From positions 17,858,610 to 17,922,609 of the forward strand of contig JANJXV010000025.1 in assembly GCA_024803745.1 (NCBI GenBank): a DNA stretch of 64,000 bases. Reading direction: 5' to 3'. This stretch comes from Megascapheus bottae. Taxonomy: Eukaryota > Chordata > Mammalia > Rodentia > Geomyidae. Both the position numbers and the translations under genes were made by a program. Under the pieces are notes generated by a model, which was not told the DNA's origin, searched no databases, and was given only the letters and a program-made list of their open reading frames with translations. Every line of letters starts with the position of its first letter. Position 1 is the stretch's first letter. Below, piece by piece: positions 41,268 to 53,423 of the stretch.

Positions 41268-41488
41268 CTGGTCCTGAGGCTTGAACTCCGGGCCTGGGCA
41301 CTTCATTTGCTCAAGGCCAGAACTTTTGTTACTGGAGCTACAACTGCTCCATTTCTGGGTTTGTGGTGTTTCATTGCAGAGAAGAGTCTCACAGACTTTC
41401 CTACATAAGCTGGCTTTGAACTGGAATCCTCAGATGTCAGCCTCCTGAAAAGCTAAGGTTTCAGGTGTGAACCAGAGTGGGCTGATAA
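41268..41488 (-). mobile_element. SINE family B
   Basis: Diverged full-length copy. Confidence 0.86.
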
Positions 41489-42050
41489 CTTTATTTTCCC
41501 TGTTTGAGAGACAGCCTCAGCATGTAAATGTCATTACAGTCACACAAAAGGAAATCAATAGACAGTTTCCATTGCATCATCTCCCATCATCTTTATTATC
41601 CTTCCTTTTTCTGTCTTGAAACAGTGTGGACTGCTTGCTGTCACTGAGGCTTTGAAAAGCAGAGTGGTTTGTTCAGACAAGGGAAAGATAAGTGACAGTA
41701 ATACAAGCTGCTTGCAGAGGGTAGGTACTGGGATCTGTGGGGAAAATGCAGATTCTCAGGTCTGACAGACTGAATTGGAATTTCATGGCTTAGTATCTAA
41801 GTATCTTTGACTAAGTTCTCAAGTTTTTTTTTTAATCTTGAAAGATGAGAAGAAGACGAGAAGAGACAGGCAGGGAAAGCATGGGCCACATCCTTTTTCC
41901 ATTCTTCTCTCCTCTCTCAAACTCCCATGCTATCCTTATCACCTTCATCTTCTTCCCTATCCCCCTGCAGCCCTGACCCTTGTCTATGTCCAAAGCTCCA
42001 AGCCAGCCTATCTCCCTATTGTTCCACCTATCCATTCCAAATGTCATGAT
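41489..42050. other. Intergenic/5' intronic unique sequence
   Basis: No SINE in over 500 bp; nothing recognised. Confidence 0.4.
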
Positions 42051-42052
42051 TT

Positions 42053-42290
42053 CTGGGCGCTGGTGGCTTGTAATCACACTTGTAATCCTAGCTACTCAGG
42101 AGACTGAGATCTGAGGATCAAGTTCAAAGCCAGTCTGGGTAGGAAAGTCCATAAGACTCTTACCACTAATTAACCACGAAACAGCTGGAAGTGGAACTGT
42201 GGCTCAAGTGGTAGAGTGCCAGTTTTGAGCAAAAAAACCCAGTGAGAGGCTAAGGCCCTGAGTTCAAACCTCAGTACCTCCCCACACACA
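42053..42290 (+). mobile_element. SINE family B
   Basis: Full-length; carries an extra gtaatcacact duplication in the left arm. Confidence 0.92.
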
Positions 42291-42368
42291 CAATGATGAT
42301 GGAAAATTTCAAACATACAGAGACTTCATCCAGTTTCTACTGTCAATTTTCCAGCCCCCCACTTTTTC

Positions 42369-42594
42369 TTGGTCAGTTATGGGATTTGAACTCTGGGCCT
42401 GGGTGTTGTTCCGGAGTTCTTCAGCTTAAGGCTACCGCCCTACGCCTTAAGCCACAACACCACTTCCAGCTTTCTAGTAGTTAATTGGAGATAAGAGTCT
42501 CACGGTTAGTGCCTGGACTGGCTTTGAACCGCGATCCTCAGATCTCAACCTCCTGAGTAGCTAGGGTTACAGGCAAGAGCCACCATGTCTGGCA
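42369..42594 (-). mobile_element. SINE family B
   Basis: Full-length, close to consensus in the left arm. Confidence 0.92.
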
Positions 42595-42604
42595 TTTATT
42601 TATT

Positions 42605-42745
42605 TAATTGTCGGTTGTGGGGCTTGAACTCTGGGCCTGAGTGCTGTCCCTCCCTGAGCTCTTCTGCTCAAGGCTAGTGCTCTACCACGTTGACCCTCTC
42701 TTTTCAGTCTCTTAGGATTACAGGTGTGAGCTACCAGCACCGGGC
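42605..42745 (-). mobile_element. SINE family B with internal deletion
   Basis: Right arm joined directly to cttaggattacaggtgtgagc. Confidence 0.85.
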
Positions 42746-42761
42746 TACTTACATATTTTTT

Positions 42762-42957
42762 CTCTTTGCCAGTCCTGAGGCTTGAACTCAGAGCTTGTGC
42801 ACTGTCCTTAGACACTTTTTGCTCAAGGCTAGTGCTCTGCCACATGAGCTACAACGCCACTACTAGCTTTTTCTGTTTATGTGGTATTGAGGAATTGAAC
42901 CCAGGGCTTTGTGCATGCTAGGCAAGCACTCTACCACCAGGCCACACTCCCAGTCCT
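42762..42957 (-). mobile_element. SINE family A
   Basis: Full-length older copy. Confidence 0.92.
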
Positions 42958-42972
42958 ACTTACATAATTTTA

Positions 42973-43197
42973 TGTGCCACAATTGGGGCTTGAACTCCTA
43001 GTCTTGTCCTCTGGCGTGGCTTTTGCACTCACAGCTGAAGTCCAACCACTTGAGCCACACCTCCAGTTCTGGCTTTTTAGTGGTTAACTGGAAATAAGAG
43101 TCTCAAGGATTTGTCTGGTCTGGCCTCAAACTTCCACCCTCACATTTCAGCTTCTTGAGTAGTTAGGATTCTAGGTATAAGTCACTTGTGTTCAGCT
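42973..43197 (-). mobile_element. SINE family B
   Basis: Diverged full-length copy; fifth SINE in a row. Confidence 0.85.
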
Positions 43198-43606
43198 CTG
43201 AAGACTTCTATAGTTTTTTTTTTCCTTCCATGCCTTTCTTTACTTGCATGCATTTGATGAAGAAACTGTAGCCCCTTTTAATTTCTCTCAGCCCTTTTTC
43301 AGTCTTTGCCAGAGCATTTGCAGAAACCACAAAGCTTCTTTCTTTTCTAAAATAGTGCAAAGACTCATTGAGCAAAGAAAGCTTTTATGCATTTCCAATT
43401 CTAATTAAGTTTTTCTCTGCTCTGTAAACAGGAGTGGGCCTTATCTATTACTGGGTCCTTGGGATCTAGCAAGCTAGAAAATGCTGCAGGTGCCTTTGTA
43501 GAAAGCAGATAGGAAAGAAGGGAGATTATTTATTGGGAAACAAGTCAAAGAAGCAAGCAGAGAAAATTGATATCCATTATATTTCTTGTCCTCTTCCTCC
43601 TTCTTT

Positions 43607-43845
43607 CTAGTACTAGTGCTTGAACTCAGAGTCTGGGTGCTGTCCTTTAGCTTGTTCTCCCAAGAATGGCACTCTACCACTTGAACTACAGTGCCACTTC
43701 CAGATTTTTGCTGGCTAATTGAGATTAAAAGTCTCTCATTGAGCTTCCATTTGGTTGAACCCAAGATCCGTAGATCTCAGCCTCCTGAGTAGCTACAATA
43801 ATAGGTGTGAACCATCAGCATCATATCACACCACCAGTGCCTGGC
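43607..43845 (-). mobile_element. SINE family B
   Basis: Full-length, with an extra copy of the ccaccagtgcctggc end. Confidence 0.88.
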
Positions 43846-44078
43846 AACAACAAACTTTTACATGGTCTACTGCATTTCAGAATCTGTTCCAAACCCATCG
43901 AATAAGATAGAGGAATTGAGTTCACTTCCATTACGTAAAGTTTAGGTTAGACACTAGGAAAAGCTCACTGGCAACATTTATGAGTATATGAAAGAAATGA
44001 ATTTCTTTTCTGGGAATTTGTTTCTCTTGTGAATTATCTTTTCTTTTTCTTCTTGTTTTCCCCTTTATCTTTTTTATT

Positions 44079-44513
44079 GTGCCAGTCCTGGGCTTGAACT
44101 CAGAATCTGGGTGCTGTCCCTGAGCTTTTTTTTTTTTTTTTTTTGCCAGTCCTGGGCTTGAGCTCAGGGCACTGTCCTTGGACTTTCTCAAGGCTAGAGC
44201 TCTACCACTTGAGCCTCAGCACCACTTCCGGCTTTTTTCTATGTATGTGGTACCGAGGAATCGAACCCGGGTCTTCATGCATGCTAGGCAAGCACTTTAA
44301 CCACTAGGCCAAACTCCCAGCCCGCTTTTTTTTTTTTTTTTGTCCTTAAAGCTAGTGCTTTACCACTTAGACCACACAGTTCCACTTCCATCTTTTTGGT
44401 TGTTACTTGGCAGGAAGAGTCTCACAGTTTCCTGCTCAGGCTGGCTTCAAACCATGATCCTCAGATCTCAGCTTCCGAGTTGCTAGGTTTGCAGGCCTGA
44501 GCCACTGGCTCAG
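44079..44513 (-). mobile_element. SINE family B, interrupted
   Basis: Pieces 44079-44125 and about 44324-44513 around a family A insertion. Confidence 0.88.
44126..44323 (-). mobile_element. SINE family A nested in family B, young
   Basis: Near-consensus with ctttaaccactaggcc; inserted in the poly-T-like linker so that gcttttttttttt occurs on both sides. Confidence 0.94.
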
Positions 44514-45029
44514 GGCATCTCCTATGAGTTTTCTATCTTGCATCAATGACATTGTAAAAATAGAGACTTTCTTTTCTTCCAGAAAGAAAAAGAAACCATG
44601 CCTGATTCCACCTCTTAAATTGGGTTCCTGTTCTCATCATTGCGGGCCAGATAGAGAATGCAGGAAGTTAGCATGAGAAAGGAAGACACTAGATCTGGTT
44701 GTGCCCCTGGCAGCTCAGGCAAGGCTATGCTCCTTTCTCCAGAGAACAGAGATTACCTTAGCTCCATCCCCAGGGCTGGGGCTGTTTTCCGCTTCCGTGG
44801 AGAGAGTGGGTTACCTTTTCACAATTCCAGGTTTCTCAGGGTGATGGTGGGATGGGGATGAGGCTGTGGGAAACAGCTTGCTATCCAAGTACTGCAGATG
44901 GAGGAAGGAAGGGAGAAGAGGAAATCAGAAAATACCAGGCAACATGAGCTGAGGGGTGGGACTAGCTCACAGGTCTATCATGAGGTCCTTCATTTCTACT
45001 TAGCTCAGCTCGCAGTCATTGGCTTGCCT
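44514..45029. other. Intergenic/5' intronic unique sequence
   Basis: Nothing recognised. Confidence 0.4.
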
Positions 45030-45120
45030 GGACTGGAGGTGTGGTTCAAGTGGTAGAACGAAGAAGTCAAGCAAAAGTATGAGGCCCTGAGTTCAAATTC
45101 TGTCACTAGTACAAAAAGAA
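45030..45120 (+). mobile_element. ID-like tRNA-derived SINE
   Basis: ctggaggtgtggttcaagtgg, ggccctgagttcaaattc and a short A-rich end. Confidence 0.7.
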
Positions 45121-45324
45121 TTCGAAAGCCAAATCGTGGCTTGGAAGTACAGAAGATTCAGAGAGCGAACTTGGGTACCTTCAATGTCCTTGCCGTTCTC
45201 TCAAGGATTCCCTGTGTGCCAATGAAGCTTATTTCATTTGCAAAATACCTTAAAGCTTGCATGTTATTTTCCCTCATATGTATGTGCGTGTGCATGTGTG
45301 TGCGCACACACACTCACACACACT

Positions 45325-45550
45325 GCTCCTGGGACTTGAACTTAGGGCCTGGGTGCTATCTTTGAGCTTTTTTGCTCAAGGCTAGCTCTCTACTACTTGA
45401 GCCACAGCACCACTTCTGTCTTTTGGGATAGTTAATTGGATATTAGAGTGTCATGGAGTTTTCCTGCTTGGACTGGCTTCCAACCATGGTCCTCAGATCT
45501 CAATTTCCTGAGTAGCCCAAATAACAAGTAGGAGCCACCAGCACCTGGTT
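45325..45550 (-). mobile_element. SINE family B
   Basis: Full-length; preceded by an imperfect TG/CA run at about 45285-45322. Confidence 0.9.
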
Positions 45551-46449
45551 TCTCAGGTTTAATTTTTGTTCTCCTATCCACCCTATGAAAGAGTAGGCGA
45601 GGTATGGCGTTCTGTACATTTACACTGAGAATCACCCAGTAGTAGCAAAAGAATCTGAGTGTTGACCAAAATCTCCTGATCTCTTAATCCTCACACACTT
45701 TCCCTCAGTTTGCTCAGAGCAGCCACTGATTTTTCCCACACGATTTCCTCTGCCTAAGTCCAGAAGCTCTGGACTGCCTCTTATTCCCAACAGCTTAGAA
45801 TCTAATCCCAGGGATGCTGGGGATGGGGTACGAAGAGAGACCACCTGTGTTCCAGGGAGAAGTGCTAACCCCCTTGGGCTTGGTCTGAAGTACTGGGCCC
45901 CAGAACTTGCACAATGCCCTCATAAGCTTCTTAAGAGGACGTGGGTATTAGCCAGGATTGGATATTCGCTCGCCCTTGCCACCCCAACATGCCCTTCACA
46001 CTCAACCCCCCTTTCAGTGAGGATTCTTCAGGGGAGAAGGGGGAAGGGAATGGGGTGTTCCTTGCTAGCCAACTTCAGACTGTACTCTTCAAGACCCTGG
46101 ATTCGGATACGTTTCCAGAACTGAAAATACACACATGTGAAGACTTCAAGGTAAATGGCAGCCAGCTCTGCCTACAGAGCCAACAACACTCTCTGCTAGT
46201 TCTGTAAACTTGCTACCAGGGGCCTGAGTGGACAAGTGGCAGGTTGGATGGGGAGTAGAGGGAAAGCAAACCATAGCAATCAGAATAAAGAAGGAAGTTC
46301 AGGTCAATGCAGTTCTTGTTCTTTTTGCTTTTAAAGACAAATGCATTTGCCTGTCTAATTTCTCCTTACTGGCCCTCAGTGTCTTCTTGTCTTGCACAGG
46401 GAATTGAAACACACAGACTCTATGGGTTATTCAGTTCACTGTGTGTCTG
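45551..46449. other. Upstream SLC24A1 region, unique sequence
   Basis: Almost 900 bp without SINEs. Open frames occur but lack splice or homology support. Confidence 0.4.
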
Positions 46450-46524
46450 TGTTGTACTGGGATTTGAACTCAGGGCTTTGGGCTTGGTAGGTAGGCATTT
46501 TACTAGTTGAGCCGTGCTTCCAGC
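46450..46524 (-). mobile_element. ID-like fragment
   Basis: gtactgggatttgaactcagggc to gagccgtgcttccagc. Confidence 0.6.
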
Positions 46525-46526
46525 AT

Positions 46527-46760
46527 TTTTTGTTGGTCATGGGGCTTGAACTCGGGGCCTAGGTGTTGTCACTGAGCTCTTCAGCTCAAAGGCTATCACT
46601 CTACCACGTTGAGCCACAGTGCCACTTCCAGTTTTCTGGTGGCTCACTGGAGGTAAGAGTCTCACAGACTTTCATGCCTGGGCTGGCTTTGAACAGCAAC
46701 TATCAGAACTCAGCCTTCTGAGTAGCTAGAATTACAGGTGTGAGCCAGCAGCATCCAGCT
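46527..46760 (-). mobile_element. SINE family B
   Basis: Full-length. Confidence 0.92.
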
Positions 46761-47062
46761 TAAGGCTAGTTTTTTAAAAACATTATCATGCATGAATAAT
46801 ACACAGAAGCTTCACTGTGACAATTCTATAGATGTATACCATGTTCTGTAAACAAGGGTTATCCCTAGTGAAACTTTTAACTCCCTTCCTTCCCTCTCCC
46901 ATTTCGCAGTATTTGATGGGTTTCATTATGCTCTCTTCTCTAATATATATGTATAAAATATTAATATAACATGTATTAAACATAAATATATAAATATGTA
47001 TTTCTATTTCTGCATATTCCTTTCTCCCTCCCCCTTACACTGACTCTTCTCACCCTCAACAG

Positions 47063-47285
47063 ACAGCCCTGGGCTTCTTTTTAGATAGGGGCTCATGTTT
47101 TTCCCAGAAGACAGCCTGGACCACCATCCTCCCATATATATCTCTCATATATTGTGTGTGTGTCATCATGCCCAATGATGTATTGCCTAGATTTTTGGGG
47201 GGTGGGTGGCCATGAGCCATCATCCTCTCCATCCTTACTCCCCAAGTAGCTGAGATTACAGGCATTATCCACCGTACCCTAGCTT
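47063..47285 (-). mobile_element. B1-like fragments
   Basis: Two degraded pieces; tagctgagattacaggcattatcc near the end is the clearest landmark. Confidence 0.4.
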
Positions 47286-47418
47286 CCTCAACTCACTTCT
47301 AATATTCTTCTATTATATGCGTGGCTAACATTTTCTAGCTTCAATAATTATCTACTTGCACTGGGCCTCAATTTCCTTTATAACACGAGGATTTGGATAT
47401 GTGTGTGTGTGTGTGTGC

Positions 47419-47631
47419 TGGTCCTAGGGCTTGAACTCAGGGCCTGTGCACTGTTCCTGAGCTAGCATTCTACCACTTTGAGCTACAGCTCCACTTCTGG
47501 CTTTTTGGTGGTTAACTGGAGATAGGAATCTCATCTCACAGACTTTCCTGCCCAGGCTGGCTTTGAATCATGATTCTCTAATCTCAGCCTCCTGAGTAAC
47601 TAAGATACTTGGCATGAGCCACTGGTGCCCA
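47419..47631 (-). mobile_element. SINE family B
   Basis: Follows a short TG run at 47399-47418. Confidence 0.9.
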
Positions 47632-47969
47632 CTTTAATATGATGAGCTTTAAGGGTGGGTGATTTTTTTTCTCTTGCGCATCCTTGTATAAAAATAACCC
47701 CCATGTAACACTAGCATAACTGTCCAAGACTCTTCACAGACATTAGGTGACATTCTTTCAGAATAACCTATGATTTAAGTACTATTACTGCCCATATGGA
47801 TACTAGTATTAAAGTTAAATTTGAGAGTTAACATTAACGTGATGAAAAGAACCAACCAAGGAGGCTAGACCATGTAAAGCCAGTCTTCCTAATCTCAGAG
47901 CTTTTGGGTCGTCAGTTTCCATTCCCCAGATGTCCTTCCAGAGATGTTCTTTGCACCATCATTATGTCC

Positions 47970-48060
47970 GCTATCATGCCCATTTTACAGATGAGGCTCT
48001 AATGGCCACACCACAGCTGGTCAGCTGGTAGGCAGCAGAATTGGGAATCCAGACCCTTCT
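47970..48060 (-). mobile_element. MIR SINE fragment
   Basis: cccattttacagatgaggct...cagctggtcagctggtagg matches a reversed MIR core. Confidence 0.7.
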
Positions 48061-48519
48061 CAGGGTCTTCCTATCACATCCTACTGCAACCCATCACTCC
48101 CCCCTCACCACAGATTTGGGGCAGAGGCGTTTATGGCTACCTGTCTTCTATAGTTTCAAGGCACCACTCATTGCCTTTGATAAGCTGACATCTATGGCCT
48201 AGAGACAGCTGTGCGAGATGGAGCTGCCAGCAGTGGAGGCTTGGACCTGGGGCCTACTGGAAGATATTTCACAAGGGAGTCCAGGGAGAACTCCCTGTGG
48301 TTTCTAGCACAGAGCACATGGGACTTGGCTCAGGAGCCCAGGCAAGCTGACACAGCAAGGAAACTTCGAGGTACCCTTTTTCTTAAGTGTAGACATAGCC
48401 TACTGGAGCAGGGAACAGGAATGGGTTGCTCCAGCAGTAGCAAGCACAGCCCACCGCCAAGCCCAGTTCCCTACATGGTACTTTTATATTCCTAAATGTC
48501 TCTCATCATCCCTTTCCAG
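48061..48519. other. Unique sequence just upstream of SLC24A1
   Basis: No repeat seen; could hold regulatory elements or a non-coding exon, but nothing is certain. Confidence 0.35.
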
Positions 48520-48708
48520 ATCACAGCATCCAGATCTCCTCTAATTCAATACCTTCTCAAGACGTTCTTCACACTCTCCTAACTGTGGCTATCTCCTGGC
48601 TGGACTTCATGGAGACATTTTCTCTGCTTACCCATGTGAATCCCAAGATCATCCTCCATCTCTCCAAGGACAGAATGAACAGCCATCTTTAACCAAACAT
48701 ATTTGGCC
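48520..48708 (+). other. SLC24A1: Probable SLC24A1 5'UTR in the first coding exon
   Basis: A good acceptor (catccctttccag) ends at 48519, 190 bp before the start codon. Upstream non-coding exon(s) and the rod promoter were not identified. Confidence 0.45.
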
Positions 48709-50568
48709 ATGATGGGGAAGGTGCTCAGGATAGGGGCCCAGGAGAGGCGGTTATGGCGGCCAAAACGGCTTCACTGGAGTCGTTTCCTCTTCCTGTTGGG
48801 AATGTTGATCATTGGCTCCACCTATCAGCACCTGAGGAGACCCCAGGGCCTCTCCTCACTGTGGACAGAAGTCTCTTCCCAACAGCCTATACAATTGGCC
48901 ACCTGGGACCTGCCCAACAGTGAGACAGTCATGGACGATCATCCTGTGAGAGCTAGCTCAGAAATGGAGGGGGAGACACTGGCACCCCCCCAAGGCACAG
49001 ATGCCACTGATGAAGCAACACCTGGCAGAACAACCCCCAAGGTCACTTCACCAGCACCAAAGAATCATGACAGCCCAAGAGCCACACGCACAGAGAAAGT
49101 GAAGGAAAACCCACTACCCAAACCTACTAGAGTACTAACACATGACACCCCATCTTCAAGCAGACAAATGGGAAGACTTTACACCCTAACACCCAAGGGA
49201 GAAAGGAAGAGTGATAGCCTAACCCAAGCCAGGGAAAAGGGGAAGAAATACACCCCATTGCCTTCTAGGGACATTGATACTTATGTACCTGTCATATCCA
49301 TGGCAACGGAAAGGAACCAGGTGACCAGGACAACAGGGCAAGACAGTGAATCTTGGACAGCCAAGAAGATATTGGAGACCAGCTCTCCCAAGAGAATACT
49401 GCAAGCCACCCCTGCACCTATTTCCAGGCGAATAGCGCTGAGCATCCCAACCCCCTTGACAACCGAGATGGTAGAAACAAGCCCCTTAACTTCTCCAAGG
49501 AGTAGTGTGGAAACCAACAGCCTAACCAGCTCCAGAAGGCTGGAAGGTAACAACAACCCAGTCAATTTCTGGAGAGCCACAGGGAAGAACTTCAGGACAA
49601 CTCCCCAGGGGGCAATCCCGGACCCCCCCTCAGCCAGCTCTGAGGGACCAGTGACTCTCAAGACCATGACAAGCAATATCCCAGCAAAAATCGAAGCATC
49701 TTCTGCTCCCCAGAATACAAGGAAACCCTCATCCAAGACCAGTGTACCCACTATTTTAACACCCTCCGCCACCACTTGGGAACTGACCAGCCACCCTTCC
49801 GTGGCACGCAGCATCCCAAGATCCCCCAAAGTCAAAGCAAATCCGACCACTCAAGTCAGTCACTGTGTGTTTGTAGAGCCAGCCCCCGCTCTGTCTATCA
49901 CCCCCTCCCCAAGTCTAATAATACCCAGGCTCCCAGAAGCACCTAGCCCCTCAGTACTGCTACCCAGTTGGCCAGAGCTTCACCCCAAGGCAGAGTACCC
50001 CCCAGATCTGTTTAGCGTGGAGGAGCGGCAGCAAGGCTGGGTGGCTCTGCACATCTTTGGCATGATGTACGTGTTTGTAGCCTTGGCTATTGTATGCGAT
50101 GAATATTTTGTCCCAGCCCTGGGTGTTATCACAGACAAACTCCAGATCTCTGAGGATGTGGCGGGTGCTACGTTCATGGCTGCTGGAGGCTCAGCTCCTG
50201 AGCTCTTCACCTCGCTCATCGGTGTCTTCATTTCCCATAGCAACGTGGGTATTGGGACTATTGTGGGCTCTGCTGTGTTCAACATCCTTTTTGTCATTGG
50301 CACCTGTGCCCTATTTTCTCGAGAGATTCTCAACCTCACCTGGTGGCCCTTATTCCGTGACGTGTCCTTTTACATTCTGGACCTGTCCATGCTCATTGTC
50401 TTCTTCCTGGATAGTCTCATTGCCTGGTGGGAGAGCCTGCTGCTGCTGCTGGCCTATGCCCTCTACGTGTTCACGATGAAGTGGAACAAGCAGATTGAGC
50501 TCTGGGTGAAAGAGCAGCTGGGCAGGAGGCCTTTGGCCAAGGTCATGGCCTTGGGGGACCTGAGTAAG
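48709..50568 (+). CDS. SLC24A1: SLC24A1 first coding exon (620 codons)
   Basis: A single large exon from ATG to AGT AAG|gtaagg. It encodes [20 protein letters not shown], the mucin-like ectodomain, [20 protein letters not shown] and the alpha-1 exchanger repeat, ending DLSK at the start of the cytosolic loop. The ectodomain is strongly diverged from human while membrane segments are almost unchanged. Confidence 0.97.
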
Positions 50569-52440
50569 GTAAGGTGACTTAGGTTCTCTAGTGAAAGGAT
50601 GGCGGGAGGGGAGGAGCCAGAGACCAAAGGGGGAGGCCAGGCACTGTGGCTCATGCCTGTCATCCCAGCTACTTAGAAGGTTGAGATCTGAGAATCAAAG
50701 TGCCAAGCCAGCCCAGGCAGAGAAGTCTGTGAGACTCATATCTCCAATTGGCCAGCAAAAAGGCAGAAGTAGAGTGGTGGCTCAAGGGCTAGAGCAGTAG
50801 TCTTGAGCACAAAAGCTCAGGTACTGTACCCAGGCCCTCAGTTCAAGTTCCAGGACCAGCACAAAAATAAACAATAACAACACACAGCAAACACTAAAGT
50901 ATAGGGACTGGGAATGTGGCTTAGTGGTAGAGTGCTTGCCTAACATGCATGAAGCCCTGGGTTCAATTCCTCAGTACCACATACACAGAAAAAACGAGAA
51001 GTGGCACAGTGGCTCAAGTGGTAGAGTGGTAGGCCTTGAGAAAAAGAAGCTCAAGGACAGTGCTCAGGCCCTGAGTTCAAGCACCAGGACTGGCAAAAAC
51101 AAAACAGAACAAAAAAACAAAAACCAAAGTGCAGAAATGGAGAGATAGGCACACTAAGTGTCCTTGCAATTTATTAGCCTGCTGGGGGCATTTGTAACTA
51201 TGACTTTGGTTTAACCCCTAACCATTCTATAAAATGGTTTTATTATGATAGTCATTCTTAGGAGAGGAAACTAAGGCCTCAAGAGAATTTAAGCTAGAGA
51301 CATGGCTCAAATGGTAGAGCACCTGAGTTCAAATACTAATACCTAACAACAACCACAACATTTGTTCCAGGTCATATAGCAAATAGTCTTGGTTAGTCCT
51401 AAACCCAGGGTGGCCTGACAGGGTCTGGGAAATATTTCACTGAGAATTTAGAGAATGTCCAAGGTGAAAAAATAGGCAGAAAAAAAATCTCTTCTGTGTG
51501 CATGGGTTTCAAAGTTCAGGGCAGTATGTTCGAATTAATTTAATCCTATTTATTCAAATTATAAGTGTGTGTGTGTGTCTGTGTGTGTGTGTGTGTGTGT
51601 TGGCTTGGATGGGTATTGGAAAAAAGAAAGCTTTTTAATTTGAATTTTATTTTTTTTAATAATAAAGAAGCAGAGAGTTCTACTTACCCACCGAAAAGCC
51701 AGCTGTGGGGACAGAGATCTCTCTTTGTGTTGATTTGATACCAGGAATTTCTCTCTGGATGGGATTTCCTGATAAATTCATTGGCTGATGCAATAATCTG
51801 CAGGATAAAATTAAATTGGGAAAGTGACCTCTGGAAATCCCAAAGTATTTTGTTCTTTGAAAGTAAAGGTGCTGTAGAGATGGAGACCCCATTTCTCTTC
51901 TTCTAAAGGGTGAGTTTGGGCCCAGGTTGGCTCGGAATGTCACTGGTGGGGTAAATGTTCATGTGCAAGGAGCACAAGGACTTAGCTACTTAATCCAGAG
52001 CAATTTTGATGAGTGGGCAGGACGGTGGAAAAGAAAAAATCCTCAGGAGCAGGTCTGGGAGGCGAGAGAGATTAAGTGTACTCTCTTTTGAGATTTGGAA
52101 ATCCTGTGGTTTTCTGGTCAGAGCACAGAATCCAGAGCTAGAACATGGTCTCTGGCTGATTCTACCTGTAATTTACTGTGTGATAGCAGACAGATCCTTT
52201 CCTCTAGGGAAAAGGAGAGAGTGCAACTCCTCATCCAAAGGTCCTGTCTTTACATTGTAGGATAATGTTATATGTATAACTCACGCTCTGAGTTCAAGCC
52301 CCAGAACCTGCAAAGAAAAAAAAAATCTCATGGACTTTTCTGCTTGAACTGGCTTTGAACCACAATCCTCAGATCTCAGCCTCCTGAATAGCTAGGATGA
52401 CAAGTGTGACCCTTTGGACGGCTCACACACACACACATAT

Positions 52441-52483
<43 letters not shown>

Positions 52484-53377
52484 GTAAGTTCAGTTCTGGC
52501 AGGATCCAGCACAATAGCATTTGGGTAACTTAAACAATCATACGCTTTTGCCCCCCTTTTTTGGTGTGTTTGTGTGTGGGGTGGGAGTTTGTACTGGGCC
52601 TTGAACTCAGGGCTGGGTGCCATCTCTTAACTTTTACCCTGATCAAGGCTGATGTCCTACCACATGAGCACAGCTCTACTTACTGCTTTTTAGGGTCCCT
52701 TTTTTTTGCCGGTCATGGGTCATGAACTTGAGGCCTTGGCACTATCCCTGAGCTTTTTGGCTCCAGGCTAGTGCTCTACCAACTCTGCAACACAGCACTG
52801 CTTTTTTTTCTGATGGTTAAGTGGAGATGAGTCTCACAGACTTTCCTGCCCAAGCTGGCTTTGAACTGTGATCCTCAGATCTCAGCCTCCTGAGTAGCTA
52901 GGATTATAAACGTGAACCACTGCCTCCCCTTTCCTCCCCCACCCAGGCCCACATTTTATTTTTGTCTCTGTATATTGTATTTGTCTCCATTTCTTTCTGG
53001 ACATAGAATCTATATCTTAAGCATATTTTTTCTTAAAGCCATCAGCATGACATGTTCAGTAAATAGGAACTGGAAGAACGATGGGTAGGTGGAAGGTTCT
53101 AGATCAGGTGCTATTTTCTATATTTTCTGAGCTGAATGGAGAAGAGAGAATAGGTAAGCCCACCTTTGGTTGGGACAACAGAGTTTGGGAAGGTAAGGGA
53201 AGTAATAGGGAAGTGTAGATAACAGGGTAACAGTTAGTGACCCTGATGCATCAAGATGATTCTGGAGGCATTCCGAAATATTTACTCATCTAGCTCACCT
53301 TTTTGAGTGCCTACTGTGGGTATACAAGGCACTATGCCACAGGAAAAGAGATGAGATTGTAAGTTTGCTACATGATT

Positions 53378-53423
<46 letters not shown>

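Noticed and set aside
49281..49850. A 189-codon open frame on the minus strand
   Set aside because: It lies antisense inside the SLC24A1 first exon and is a shadow of the low-stop-content Ser/Thr/Pro coding sequence.
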